Shown: piece after piece, positions 8,847-16,909 of the stretch
How positions within the stretch are numbered: position 1 is the stretch's first letter
Layout: each line of letters starts with the position of its first letter
From: Chitinophaga polysaccharea
GTDB lineage: Bacteria; Bacteroidota; Bacteroidia; Chitinophagales; Chitinophagaceae
Direction of reading: 5' to 3'
Length of the DNA stretch: 64,000 nucleotides
Assembly: GCF_007829335.1 (NCBI RefSeq)
Contig: NZ_VIWO01000002.1
Coordinates: 682,001-746,000 of the forward strand
The notes under the pieces: model-generated
Database searches by the model: none
Seen by the model: only the letters and a program-made list of their open reading frames with translations
Told to the model about the DNA's origin: nothing
Position numbers and translations under genes: made by a program

Positions 8847-9665
8847 TTAGTTTTCCGTATGATCGTGGTGAAACAGCTGCGTATAATTATTGGCTACCTG
8901 GGTGCTGAAATCGCTGAACATCACCGTAGGATTGGCAGCAATGCTGATAGTCCGGGTACCGTTAAACACCTTCAGGATATCGGCCATGAGATGAACATTG
9001 GCTTCGCGGCCTTGTCTTACCTTGGCGATACCGCCTGCGCGCAGGTCTATCGTAATCCGTTTAATATTATTCAGCGTAGGCGCGCTATAGCCACCAAATC
9101 CACCTATGTGATACCGGAACTTATGCTGACCGCTGGGATCTGCCGGCGCGGCGGCGGACTCTCCTTCCATTTTAAAAAAGATATATCCACTGTTCCAGCC
9201 CCAGTACATGGCATCGCCCATGCCACCGGAAGGATCCAGTACGCCTGTCCTGCGACTGATGTCCATGGTACTCCGGAGGCTGTCTACGCCCAGCACAAAG
9301 GAAAGGGTTTGATAGTCGCCTTCCGGCACTTTTACTTTTACAAACTGGGACCCCGCATTGGCTTCATTTACCAGGAAATAGCTGCTGTCGGCGGGTACTA
9401 CGAACTCCTGGCCACTGCTGTTGGTGACTTTGATGTTGCTGATAAAATACTGTAACAGGGAGATGTTGAAGCTTTCACCGGCAGCATTGACGTAGCTGCC
9501 GGTATTGAGCTGCAGGTTACGGTCGCCCGCAATATTATCAAACTGTATCGACAAAACAGCTTTAGCTGCGGTGGGTGTTTCCGATTTAATGTCTTCTTTT
9601 TTACAGGCCGTAAAGCTGAGCAGCACCACGAGGGCACCGTATATGGTATGTTTAAATGGATGCAT
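8847..9665 (-). CDS. MbnP-like copper-binding lipoprotein
   Basis: The 272-residue product has a lipobox at L-S-F-T-A-C (Cys21) followed by KKEDIKSE. The mature part matches the MbnP family: VLSIQFDNIAGDRNLQLN near the start, FNISLLQYFISNIKV in the middle, and the conserved MYWGWNSGYIFFKMEG with Trp155 and Trp157. In studied MbnP proteins a tryptophan is converted to kynurenine by the diheme partner and the protein binds copper in the periplasm. The C-terminus is His-rich (LFHHDH), which could add metal ligands. The downstream gene encodes the diheme partner with a five-base gap. Family is well supported; which tryptophan is modified is inferred. Confidence 0.82.
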   Translation of the reverse strand: MHPFKHTIYGALVVLLSFTACKKEDIKSETPTAAKAVLSIQFDNIAGDRNLQLNTGSYVNAAGESFNISLLQYFISNIKVTNSSGQEFVVPADSSYFLVNEANAGSQFVKVKVPEGDYQTLSFVLGVDSLRSTMDISRRTGVLDPSGGMGDAMYWGWNSGYIFFKMEGESAAAPADPSGQHKFRYHIGGFGGYSAPTLNNIKRITIDLRAGGIAKVRQGREANVHLMADILKVFNGTRTISIAANPTVMFSDFSTQVANNYTQLFHHDHTEN

Positions 9666-9809
9666 AACAGGTTATTGCAGCAATGGATTGCTGTGATGAA
9701 TAAACAATAGGATGCCGCTTCCCGTGCGTACACGCGAAAGATAAAGGCAATAACAATCGAGTTGGTACGGGGTACCAGTTAAATTAAAGGATCAATAATA
9801 GTTGGATAA

Positions 9810-10184
9810 TTATGCGGCAGGCGGATGAAATATGGTATCAGGCTGGTCAATAGGTGTGCCGATACAATAGGGATGCGGATAGTGAGCAATATCGGCGGGT
9901 ACAGCGGCTGTCAGCGAAGTGGGTTCCAGCCAGGCCGCATAGAAGATTTCGCTGCGATGATCTTTGCGCTCAGGATTATCCTGGTCGCGTTTTTCCTCTT
10001 CCTTTAACTTTTTACTGAGATGACATTTACCATTACAATGCATAGCAGGCTTATTGCGGTTAACGCATAGGTTCTTTGCAATATATTCCTGGTTCAGGTA
10101 AAAGTCGAGCATCACAAAATAACGGCCTGAGAGCTGGCAAAGCCAGATCAGCATTAAAAAGACCGTTATGAATTGTTTCCGCAT
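9810..10184 (-). CDS. Small membrane protein with Cys-rich CNGKC motif
   Basis: This 124-residue protein is the first gene of the minus-strand cluster. Residues 1-30 form one hydrophobic segment (signal anchor or uncleaved signal). It is followed by NLCVNRNKP and then MHCNGKCHLSKKLKEEEKR, placing Cys40, Met48, His49, Cys50, Cys54 and His55 close together. The C-terminal half is proline-rich and ends in a loose His-containing tail. I recognise this as a recurring Bacteroidota small-protein type but know of no named function. The clustered thiol, thioether and imidazole groups are consistent with soft-metal binding, and the neighbours suggest copper. A good promoter and palindromes lie upstream. 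Confidence 0.65.
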   Translation of the reverse strand: MRKQFITVFLMLIWLCQLSGRYFVMLDFYLNQEYIAKNLCVNRNKPAMHCNGKCHLSKKLKEEEKRDQDNPERKDHRSEIFYAAWLEPTSLTAAVPADIAHYPHPYCIGTPIDQPDTIFHPPAA

Positions 10185-10212
10185 GCTACGAGTAAATGAG
10201 TTAAAGTCTGCG

Positions 10213-10275
10213 CAAAGGTATTACTAAAATCCATTGCTGCGCAAAATTACATTTTGCGCAAGTGATGTACTTGCG
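10213..10275 (-). promoter_or_regulatory. Promoter and overlapping operator-like palindromes of the copper-type cluster
   Basis: Read on the minus strand, TACCTTTG at 10220-10213 is a perfect TAnnTTTG -7 box, about 29 bases from the first start codon. A TTG -33 element lies about 21 bases upstream, inside a palindrome. The palindrome has arms TGCGCAAAAT (10238-10247) and ATTTTGCGCA (10251-10260) with a three-base spacer. A second inverted repeat, CGCAAGT-gatgt-ACTTGCG, occupies 10257-10275 and shares bases with the first. A third TGCGCAAA lies at 10209-10216 over the -7 box. A protein bound here would cover the promoter, so repression is the simplest reading. Confidence 0.65.
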
Positions 10276-10300
10276 ATAAACGGGACAAATATTTAGATTA

Positions 10301-11014
10301 TCAGGCTATTGTTTTCAGTGAGCGCCATTCATGTTCAATACCCGTCATGAGAAGCGCGTTATCGAAATGTACCGTTCCTTCAGGGAACATGGCAGTATTG
10401 TCGAAAAAGCTGGACGCTACTTGTTGTAACTGCAATGGTTTCACTTCCCATCTATACGCCTGTAAACAAAGGCCATCCAATGTTTGGGAACGGCCGGGAG
10501 AATAACCCATGCTGCCTTTTTCAAAAAAGGCCGACGCATTTTCCAGCGTGGCAAATATAGAAGTAGCGGGGAATTGCCGGCAGATATTGGCATCTATTGA
10601 GATGTGCGTATTGTCGTCGCTGGTGAAGCCTACCTGGTAATGGCCATTTTCTTCGGCTACCCGGAACTTTGCCAGGTGATGTTTCCCCGGAAATATCCGG
10701 CCGCCGGCCAGTGCATTCCACCGGGAAGAGGTATCCCTCCGGGGAATGTATACACCTTCTTTTGTGATGCCGTCTTCATCCCACTCCACGGCAATCCGGT
10801 GCGCGGCATTCTCAGATCTGATACCGATGATATCGGGCCATCCTTTGGGTTTAATATGGGTAAGTCTTATCAGGCAGATACCGGCTATTGCCTGGCCTTT
10901 GTATAGTTTAGGACGAAAGGGAGCCGGCAGTAAGGGTGTTAGAGTATGTGGTGCTACCGTAAAATTAATCAGTATGCGGCGATCGATATAGCCATGTATG
11001 ACGGGTAACTGCAT
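10301..11014 (-). CDS. DUF2071 (YqjF-like) family protein
   Basis: The product is about 237 residues from the ATG at 11014, starting MQLPVIHGYIDRRILINF. An upstream in-frame GTG at 11065 would lie before a TATTTTTG -7 box at 11048-11041, so I reject it. The N-terminal pattern VIDRRILINFTV, the segment FRPKLYKGQAIAGICLIRL and the middle NAAHRIAVEWDEDG agree with the DUF2071 family of soluble proteins. Their biochemical role is not established. The gene lies downstream of, and on the same strand as, an AraC regulator that ends 66 bases before this ATG, and may form a unit with it. Confidence 0.7.
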   Translation of the reverse strand: MQLPVIHGYIDRRILINFTVAPHTLTPLLPAPFRPKLYKGQAIAGICLIRLTHIKPKGWPDIIGIRSENAAHRIAVEWDEDGITKEGVYIPRRDTSSRWNALAGGRIFPGKHHLAKFRVAEENGHYQVGFTSDDNTHISIDANICRQFPATSIFATLENASAFFEKGSMGYSPGRSQTLDGLCLQAYRWEVKPLQLQQVASSFFDNTAMFPEGTVHFDNALLMTGIEHEWRSLKTIA

Positions 11015-11040
11015 GGGATAAAATATAAGGATTTGTGTAT

Positions 11041-11048
11041 CAAAAATA
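11041..11048 (-). promoter_or_regulatory. -7 box before the DUF2071 gene
   Basis: On the minus strand the octamer reads TATTTTTG, matching TAnnTTTG. It lies 26 bases upstream of the ATG at 11014 and downstream of the alternative GTG at 11065, so it helps decide the start. The -33 region is weak. Confidence 0.4.
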
Positions 11049-11080
11049 CGCAATTCCTTACACACCAGTGAGCGAATATA

Positions 11081-11887
11081 TTAACCCGCCGTTGGCGCCT
11101 TACCAAATTTTTTCTTAAAAGAATGCGAGAAGTGAGAGAGGCTTTCAAAACCCAGGTCGAGATAAATCGCCGATGGTTTTTTATTCTTTTTCTCAATAAG
11201 ATGCCGCGCTTCCGCCAGTCTTTTTTCCAATAACCACTGCCGGGGCGGCATTTCAAATATTTTCTGGAAGTCGCGCTTAAAGCCTGCCAGGCTCCTCCCG
11301 GTAAGGTGGGCAAACTTCTCCACCGGAATATTGTAGTGAAAATTGCTCACCATGAATTTCTCCAGGTCTATCTTATATGGCTCCGAAAAATCGAATAAGA
11401 ACGCTTTGAGCACCGGCATGGCATTCAGTAGGAGATATACTGCCTCTTTTACTTTCAACATGCCCACGGTATGGGTTATCTTTTCTCCCGGGTGCTGCAC
11501 ATAGGGCAGCAGTGATTGAAAAAAAGCCTCCAAAAAAACGTTTCCGGGAATATGAATATTAGGAGCGCCGGTGTACTTCTCGTCTATTTCTATTTGCTCC
11601 TCCAGGGCAATCTTCCTCAGCAGGTCTTCCTGCAGGCGAATCACAATGGTTTGATATGGCTTCCCTTCGAGCGGCGTCTTGATAATTTCTCCCAATTGAT
11701 TTTTTTGGATCAGCAACATGCCACCGCCTTCCATGGAAATGCTGTGGTTGGCAGTTTCCAATGTAAATCGCCCCGACACCTGCATCACCAGGGTTTTATG
11801 TTCCAGGAAGGCCACCTTTTCCTTTCTCTCGGCAGAGAGGTAAGAGAAAAAGATGACTCCCGGAACGATATCAACTGGATTTATCAT
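11081..11887 (-). CDS. AraC family transcriptional regulator
   Basis: The 268-residue protein has an N-terminal cupin-like region of the ExsA type, in which GGGMLLIQKNQLGEI and YQTIVIRL are visible. A C-terminal double helix-turn-helix follows: VEKFAHLTGRSLAGFKRDFQ as the first and AIYLDLGFESLSHFSHSFKK as the second, ending FGKAPT. It sits between the DUF2071 gene and the aldo/keto reductase gene, all on the minus strand, and may control either. The gap to the reductase stop is 42 bases. Confidence 0.85.
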   Translation of the reverse strand: MINPVDIVPGVIFFSYLSAERKEKVAFLEHKTLVMQVSGRFTLETANHSISMEGGGMLLIQKNQLGEIIKTPLEGKPYQTIVIRLQEDLLRKIALEEQIEIDEKYTGAPNIHIPGNVFLEAFFQSLLPYVQHPGEKITHTVGMLKVKEAVYLLLNAMPVLKAFLFDFSEPYKIDLEKFMVSNFHYNIPVEKFAHLTGRSLAGFKRDFQKIFEMPPRQWLLEKRLAEARHLIEKKNKKPSAIYLDLGFESLSHFSHSFKKKFGKAPTAG

Positions 11888-11929
11888 TACATAAAGATAT
11901 AAAACAGCACAGATTTATGAACAGTGTCA

Positions 11930-12895
11930 CTACCGCTGCAGGTAGGTACCACCTGATATGGCTCCCTGCGAAAAGTGGGTATTGAGCCGGTTCATTTCCT
12001 CTGGCGTAAACCTGATCTCCATTGCCTGTATATTTTCCGGCAACCTCGATCTCCTGCTCATGTTCACCAACGGCATGATATGACCGCCCTGTGCATTTAC
12101 CCAGGCAATGGCCAGTTGTGTAGGCGTATATCCTTTCTCGCTGGCCATTTGCTTTAACACTTCTACCTTTTCCAGGTTCTTTAGCAGGTTCTCCCCCTGG
12201 AAACGGGAGAAATGAAGGTGGTAATCATTTGCGGGAAGCGGTGCTTTCATTTCTCCGGTCAATAACCCTTCGGCCGTATTGGCAAACGCTACCACCCCTA
12301 TGCCCAGTTCTTTGGCCGTGGGAAGCAGGTCGCTTTCAATCTGCCGGTCTGCCAGAGAATAACCTATTTCCAACGCCGATACCGGGTAAATACTGTTCGC
12401 CTGGCGTAGTTGATCCGATGTAATTTCAGAAACCCCCAGGTAACGTACCTTTCCTTCTTTAATGAGGTCAGCAACCGTTCCGATCACATCTTCTATTGGA
12501 ACGCTGCCGTCGAGCCGACAGGGCTGGTAAAGATCAATGGTGTCTACTCCCAAACGTACCAGGGAGTAATTGATAAAGTTCTTAATCGCTACGGGGCGCA
12601 GGTCCAGTCCCAGTAGTTTACCGCCATAAAAGATGGCGCCAAACTTAACACTTATAAAAGCATCGTCCCTTCTCCCTTTGATGGCTTTGCCCACCAACAG
12701 TTCATTGTGACCGCTGCCATAAAAATCGCCCGTATTTAAAAAATTAATGCCGCTATCTAACGCCATTTGAATAGTAGCAATACTTTCGTTTTCATCATTT
12801 GTTGCGCCGCCCCAAATGGAGGACATCCGCATACAGCCTAATCCCAGTTTGGATACCAGTGGTCCATTGTTACCTAAAGCTATGGTTGTCATCAT
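11930..12895 (-). CDS. Aldo/keto reductase
   Basis: The 321-residue enzyme has the (beta/alpha)8 aldo/keto reductase pattern: LGLGCMRMSSIWGG at the start, NTGDFYGSGHNE with catalytic Tyr59 and Asp57, and ISVKFG with Lys84. The usual catalytic His region reads DLYQPCR, placing Cys126 where other family members have His or, in the YakC-like branch, Ala. GKVRYLGVSE and the later NADPH-binding region are present. Substrate cannot be predicted. Two tandem ATG codons open the frame. It is divergent from the TetR gene across a region containing that regulator's palindrome, so it may share that control. Confidence 0.85.
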   Translation of the reverse strand: MMTTIALGNNGPLVSKLGLGCMRMSSIWGGATNDENESIATIQMALDSGINFLNTGDFYGSGHNELLVGKAIKGRRDDAFISVKFGAIFYGGKLLGLDLRPVAIKNFINYSLVRLGVDTIDLYQPCRLDGSVPIEDVIGTVADLIKEGKVRYLGVSEITSDQLRQANSIYPVSALEIGYSLADRQIESDLLPTAKELGIGVVAFANTAEGLLTGEMKAPLPANDYHLHFSRFQGENLLKNLEKVEVLKQMASEKGYTPTQLAIAWVNAQGGHIMPLVNMSRRSRLPENIQAMEIRFTPEEMNRLNTHFSQGAISGGTYLQR

Positions 12896-12995
12896 CGTTA
12901 TTTTATTGATTAATAACGTAAAGGTCCGCTTTTGTAACGGATGGCGGCTTTCTTTGACGGCTCAAATTACTTGTCTCTACGGCTCACCTTTCAAA

Positions 12996-13028
12996 AATTG
13001 AACAACTTTTTTGAAAAGTTGTTCAATT
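12996..13028. promoter_or_regulatory. 15-bp perfect palindrome, probable TetR operator
   Basis: The left arm at 12996-13010 and right arm at 13014-13028 are perfect reverse complements over 15 bases with a three-base spacer. The core is TTGAACAACTTTT. The spacer TTG (13011-13013) is 18 bases before the TATCTTTG -7 box at 13032-13039, so the palindrome covers the -33 element of the tetR promoter. The size and position fit autoregulation by the TetR protein encoded just downstream. Confidence 0.75.
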
Positions 13029-13031
13029 TTG

Positions 13032-13039
13032 TATCTTTG
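13032..13039 (+). promoter_or_regulatory. -7 box of the tetR gene
   Basis: TATCTTTG exactly matches TAnnTTTG and lies 18 bases before the ATG at 13058. Its placement excludes the longer in-frame start at 12941, because translation would have to begin upstream of the promoter. Confidence 0.65.
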
Positions 13040-13057
13040 GTGAACAAATACCGGATT

Positions 13058-13678
13058 ATGCCCGCAAAAGAAAAGAAGGAAAAAATGGATGCCTCTACGG
13101 AAGACCGGATCAAGGCCGCTGCCAGGACGGTGTTTACCCGCAAAGGTTATCATGCTACCAAAATAAGGGACATCGCCGCAGAAGCCGACATCAACCTGTC
13201 GCTCGTCAATTATTACTTCCGGAGCAAAGAGAAATTGTTCCAGTTTGTAATGGCAGAAGTAATAGACAAGCTCCTCAACACCGTGGCCGGCGTATTAAAC
13301 AACGAGCAGCTATCGCTGCAACAACAGGTAGAACAGGTGGCGGATCAATATATTACGATGCTGTTAGCCAACCCCGATTTCCCATTGTTTATGGTCAACG
13401 AGATTTTTTCCGGCAGCGATGAGCTGTTAAAAGGCGAGCGGAAAAACGCCATCTTCCACTCCCACTTTTTCAAACAGCTGGGGGCGTTACAAAAACAGGG
13501 TAAGTTATCCATACAACCGCTGCACCTGCTCATGAATATCATCGGGTTTGTGGTAATGCCCTTCCTGGCCAGGCCACTGCTGGAAAGGCAGAAGATCGTG
13601 AAAGCCGGGGAGTTTAAAATCCTGATGGAAGAACGGAAGAAGCTGATTCCTATGTGGATAAAAGGCATGATTAAATAA
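13058..13678 (+). CDS. TetR family transcriptional regulator
   Basis: From the ATG at 13058 the protein has 206 residues. The N-terminal DNA-binding domain is clear: DRIKAAARTVFTRKGYHATK, then IRDIAAEADINLSLVNYYFR with the typical Y-Y-F-R recognition helix, then SKEKLFQFV. The C-terminal domain is helical and probably binds a ligand. The gene starts an exporter operon (TolC, HlyD, two ATPases, two permeases), the same arrangement as the CecR (YbiH) regulator with YbhGFSR in Escherichia coli. The palindrome over its promoter and a related site before tolC suggest that it represses itself and the exporter. Confidence 0.9.
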   Translation: MPAKEKKEKMDASTEDRIKAAARTVFTRKGYHATKIRDIAAEADINLSLVNYYFRSKEKLFQFVMAEVIDKLLNTVAGVLNNEQLSLQQQVEQVADQYITMLLANPDFPLFMVNEIFSGSDELLKGERKNAIFHSHFFKQLGALQKQGKLSIQPLHLLMNIIGFVVMPFLARPLLERQKIVKAGEFKILMEERKKLIPMWIKGMIK

Positions 13679-13696
13679 AAAAATTTTGCCCCAAAA

Positions 13697-13712
13697 TTGA
13701 ACAATTTTTCAA
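13697..13712. promoter_or_regulatory. Second TTGAACAA-type inverted repeat before the exporter genes
   Basis: The sequence TTGAACAATTTTTCAA contains TTGAA and TTCAA half sites and repeats the TTGAACAA core of the large palindrome before tetR. It lies in the 62-base gap between the tetR stop and the tolC-type start. It is a plausible second, weaker site for the same regulator. Confidence 0.5.
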
Positions 13713-13740
13713 AACAAATATTCAAACTGGATATAGCATC

Positions 13741-15018
13741 ATGAACGTCTTTAAAACTCTCTGCTGCTGCCTGGTATTCGGTATCACTACGGTGAGTGGG
13801 AAAGCCCAGAGCAATACCCTTACCCTGGAAGAATGTTTTATAAAGGCCCGGCGAAACTATCCGCAGATCCGGCAATATGACCTGATCCGGCGAAGCAGCC
13901 GATATTCCATAGAAAATGCCGGTAAGCTATACCTGCCACAGCTTACCATAAGCGGGCAGGCCAGCTATCAATCGCAAACCATCGATTTTTCGGAGGTGCT
14001 CCCCGCCATTCCAGGTATACATCCACCGGAACTCAGTAAAGACCAATACAAAATACAGGCGGAAATCAGCCAGCAAATCTATGATGGCGGCGTCAGCAAA
14101 TGGCAGAAGGAAAGCAGCAGCGCCAATGAGGCTGTTCAGCAGCAGCTGCTGGAAGTAAATCTGTATGCGGTCAGGGAACGGGTAACCCAGCTCTATTTTG
14201 GCATCCTGCTCATGGAGGCCCAGCTGCAACAAAACCGGCTGAAGAAAGCCAACCTCCAAACGGCAGCCGACAAAGCCAGTGCCGCCCTGGCCAACGGCAC
14301 CGCCTACCGGAGCAATGTAGATGAACTGAAAGCCGAAATCGTGAATGCCGACATGACCGACACCGAATTCAGGGCTAACAGGAAAGCCTATATGAATATG
14401 CTCGGCGTGTTTATCCAGCAGCCCCTGGGCGACAGCACTACGCTTAGCTGGCCCACGCCCATAACTTCTCCCGAAAATATTAACCGCCCGGAACTGGCGT
14501 ACTACGATCTGCAAAAGAAAGGATACGACATACAGGAAAAACAATTATCCACCAACTACCTGCCCCGGCTCTACGCCTTCCTGCAAGGCGCTTACGGCCG
14601 CCCTACCCTCAATATCGTAGACAATAAATTCGGTCCCTGGTGGATGGGCGGTGTACGCCTCAGCTGGTCGCTCGGCAGCCTGTATTCCCTGAAAAATAAC
14701 CGGCAGCTGCTGGACATCAACCGCCAAAACCTCGACGTCAGCAAAGCCACTTTTTTATTCAATACACAGCTCACGCTGCAACAACAAAACCAGGATATCA
14801 GCAAATACGCCGACCTCCTGCAACAAGACGATAAAGCCATTGCCCTGCGAACGGCAGTACTGCAATCGGCGCAAGCGCAGCTCGACAATGGCGTGATCAC
14901 GGTACACGAATATATCACCCAGCTCAATGCGGAACATCTTGCCAAACAAGCGCGCATTCTCCATAACATTCAATTACTACAGGCTCAATACAATTATAAA
15001 AACACTTCGGGAAACTGA
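13741..15018 (+). CDS. TolC family outer-membrane efflux protein
   Basis: The 425-residue product has a signal peptide (residues 1-22, ending GKAQS) and two outer-membrane-efflux repeats with long helical hairpins. The opening LTLEECFIKARRNYPQIRQY is the standard first motif of TolC-like proteins. The C-terminal repeat ends with ARILHNIQLLQAQYNYKN. It should form the trimeric outer-membrane channel of the tripartite exporter encoded downstream. The gap to the HlyD gene is 15 bases. Confidence 0.9.
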   Translation: MNVFKTLCCCLVFGITTVSGKAQSNTLTLEECFIKARRNYPQIRQYDLIRRSSRYSIENAGKLYLPQLTISGQASYQSQTIDFSEVLPAIPGIHPPELSKDQYKIQAEISQQIYDGGVSKWQKESSSANEAVQQQLLEVNLYAVRERVTQLYFGILLMEAQLQQNRLKKANLQTAADKASAALANGTAYRSNVDELKAEIVNADMTDTEFRANRKAYMNMLGVFIQQPLGDSTTLSWPTPITSPENINRPELAYYDLQKKGYDIQEKQLSTNYLPRLYAFLQGAYGRPTLNIVDNKFGPWWMGGVRLSWSLGSLYSLKNNRQLLDINRQNLDVSKATFLFNTQLTLQQQNQDISKYADLLQQDDKAIALRTAVLQSAQAQLDNGVITVHEYITQLNAEHLAKQARILHNIQLLQAQYNYKNTSGN

Positions 15019-15033
15019 TCAACTAATTGCATT

Positions 15034-15984
15034 ATGAAACTTCACCTCCTACCAGGACTGGCGCTGCTACTTCTTCTGAACGCCTGCAACAGCAACAAAA
15101 ATAATTTTGATGCTGCGGGTAACTTTGAAGCAGATGAAGTGATGGTATCGGCCCAGCAAAACGGCGTGATCCAGCAATACTCCCTGCGTGAAGGCGACCA
15201 CCTCAGCACAGGGCAAACTGTGGGACAAATTGACGTGAGCATCCCTACGCTGCAAAAAGAACAAGTACAGGCATCGATAAATGCGTTGCATGACAAAACG
15301 TATAACACCCAGCCGCAAACGGAGCTGGTAAAACGTCAGCTGCTGGTACAAGAAGCCCAGTTGCAACAACAATACCGCGAAAGAACCCGCACCGAGAACC
15401 TGGTAAAAAGTGATGCCGCCACCCGTAAACAACTGGATGATATCAACGCCGGCATTGAACAACTGGAACGGCAAATCAATGTTACCAAACAGCAACTGGC
15501 GTTAAATAACGCCAACACCTCCACACAAAATCGCAGCATCCTCAGTGAAAAAGCGCCTTTAGAGAAGTCGCTCGCACAGTATGCTGAACAAATACACCGG
15601 GGGCAAATTATCAGTCCTATTACCGGCGTGGTGCTATCTAACTATGCACTGAAAGGAGAAATGGCTACCATAGGTAAACCATTATTTAAAATCGCCAATA
15701 CAGACACGCTTTACCTGAAGGCCTATGTTACCGGCACCCTGCTTTCCGATATCAAACTCGGGCAAGCCGTGCAAACACGTATTGACCAGGGGAAAAATGA
15801 CTATAAATATTACCCTGGGCAAATCACCTGGATATCGGATAAATCAGAGTTTACACCTAAAACCATCCAGACAAAAAACGAGCGGGCCAACCTCGTATAT
15901 GCTATTAAGATCCGTGTAAAGAATGATGGCTACCTGAAAATAGGTATGTATGGAGAAATGTTGATCAACAAGCCAAAGTCATGA
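15034..15984 (+). CDS. HlyD/YbhG-type membrane fusion lipoprotein
   Basis: This 316-residue periplasmic adaptor has a lipobox at LLNAC (Cys18). A biotinyl-lipoyl-like half (NGVIQQYSLREGDHLSTGQT) comes before a glutamine-rich coiled coil at about residues 65-175, and the second half (GQIISPITGVVLSNYALKGE) follows. A beta-barrel domain follows. It would connect the inner-membrane permeases with the TolC-like channel. Its stop overlaps the start of the first ATPase gene in an ATGA arrangement, indicating coupled translation. Confidence 0.88.
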   Translation: MKLHLLPGLALLLLLNACNSNKNNFDAAGNFEADEVMVSAQQNGVIQQYSLREGDHLSTGQTVGQIDVSIPTLQKEQVQASINALHDKTYNTQPQTELVKRQLLVQEAQLQQQYRERTRTENLVKSDAATRKQLDDINAGIEQLERQINVTKQQLALNNANTSTQNRSILSEKAPLEKSLAQYAEQIHRGQIISPITGVVLSNYALKGEMATIGKPLFKIANTDTLYLKAYVTGTLLSDIKLGQAVQTRIDQGKNDYKYYPGQITWISDKSEFTPKTIQTKNERANLVYAIKIRVKNDGYLKIGMYGEMLINKPKS

Positions 15985-16898
15985 ATACAGTTGTATTGGA
16001 CCATATCACCAAACATTACGACCAGGGAAAAGTACTGGCTGTTAACGACGTATCGCTGCAGGTAGGCGCCGGTGAATTATTTGGGCTGATTGGCCCCGAT
16101 GGCGCGGGAAAAACTTCCGTGTTCCGCATCCTCACTACGTTGCTGTTGGCCGACAAAGGCCAGGCCAGCGTGCTGGGTTACGACTGTGTGAAAGACTACC
16201 AGCAAATCCGTAACAAAATCGGGTATATGCCGGGGAAATTCTCCCTGTACCAGGATCTTACCGTAAAAGAAAACCTGGATTTCTTTGCCACCCTCTTCGG
16301 CAGCAGTATCGATGAAAACTATACCCTCATCAAAGATATTTACGAACAGATCAAACCTTTTAACAACCGGCGCGCCGGGAAATTGTCGGGCGGCATGAAA
16401 CAAAAGCTGGCGCTTTGCTGTGCACTCATTCACAAGCCTGAGGTATTATTTCTCGACGAGCCGACTACCGGCGTAGACGTAGTGTCGCGGAAAGAGTTCT
16501 GGCAGATGTTGAAAAACCTGAAGCAGCAGGGTATCACTATCCTGGTATCTACGCCTTATATGGACGAAGCCGTGCTTTGCGAAAAAATAGCGCTGATACA
16601 AGGCGGCAATATTTTATCGATTGATACGCCCGATGGCATCCGTTCGAAATTCCCGGTGCCGTTGTATGCCATCCGGTCCGATAACACGTACCAGCTGCTG
16701 ACCGCGCTGAGGCAAGAACCAGGTGTTGACAGCAGTTATGCCTTTGGCGAAAGCATTCATATTACGCTGAACGACCAGCAGACCAATATGGCAGCCATTC
16801 AGCAAAGCATGGTAGCCAAAGGACATACACAACTCAGCATGGAACAAATTCAACCGGGTATAGAAGATAGTTTTATCCGCCTGATGAACCAGGCATAA
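15981..16898 (+). CDS. ABC transporter ATP-binding protein, first YbhF-like half
   Basis: The 305-residue ATPase has Walker A GPDGAGKT (residues 38-45), the signature LSGGMKQ (135-141) and Walker B VLFLDEPTTG with Asp159 and Glu160. The GPDGAGK form of Walker A is typical of the first nucleotide-binding half of YbhF. It is followed by a C-terminal extension of about 80 residues common in drug-export ATPases. In E. coli the two ATPase domains are fused in one YbhF chain, whereas here they are separate genes 11 bases apart. It powers the two permeases encoded downstream. Confidence 0.92.
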   Translation: MNTVVLDHITKHYDQGKVLAVNDVSLQVGAGELFGLIGPDGAGKTSVFRILTTLLLADKGQASVLGYDCVKDYQQIRNKIGYMPGKFSLYQDLTVKENLDFFATLFGSSIDENYTLIKDIYEQIKPFNNRRAGKLSGGMKQKLALCCALIHKPEVLFLDEPTTGVDVVSRKEFWQMLKNLKQQGITILVSTPYMDEAVLCEKIALIQGGNILSIDTPDGIRSKFPVPLYAIRSDNTYQLLTALRQEPGVDSSYAFGESIHITLNDQQTNMAAIQQSMVAKGHTQLSMEQIQPGIEDSFIRLMNQA

Positions 16899-16909
16899 CC
16901 AGCGATAGC

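Noticed and set aside
12941..13057. N-terminal extension of the TetR protein
   Set aside because: It spans the operator palindrome and the -7 box, and the extension is unlike any TetR N-terminus.
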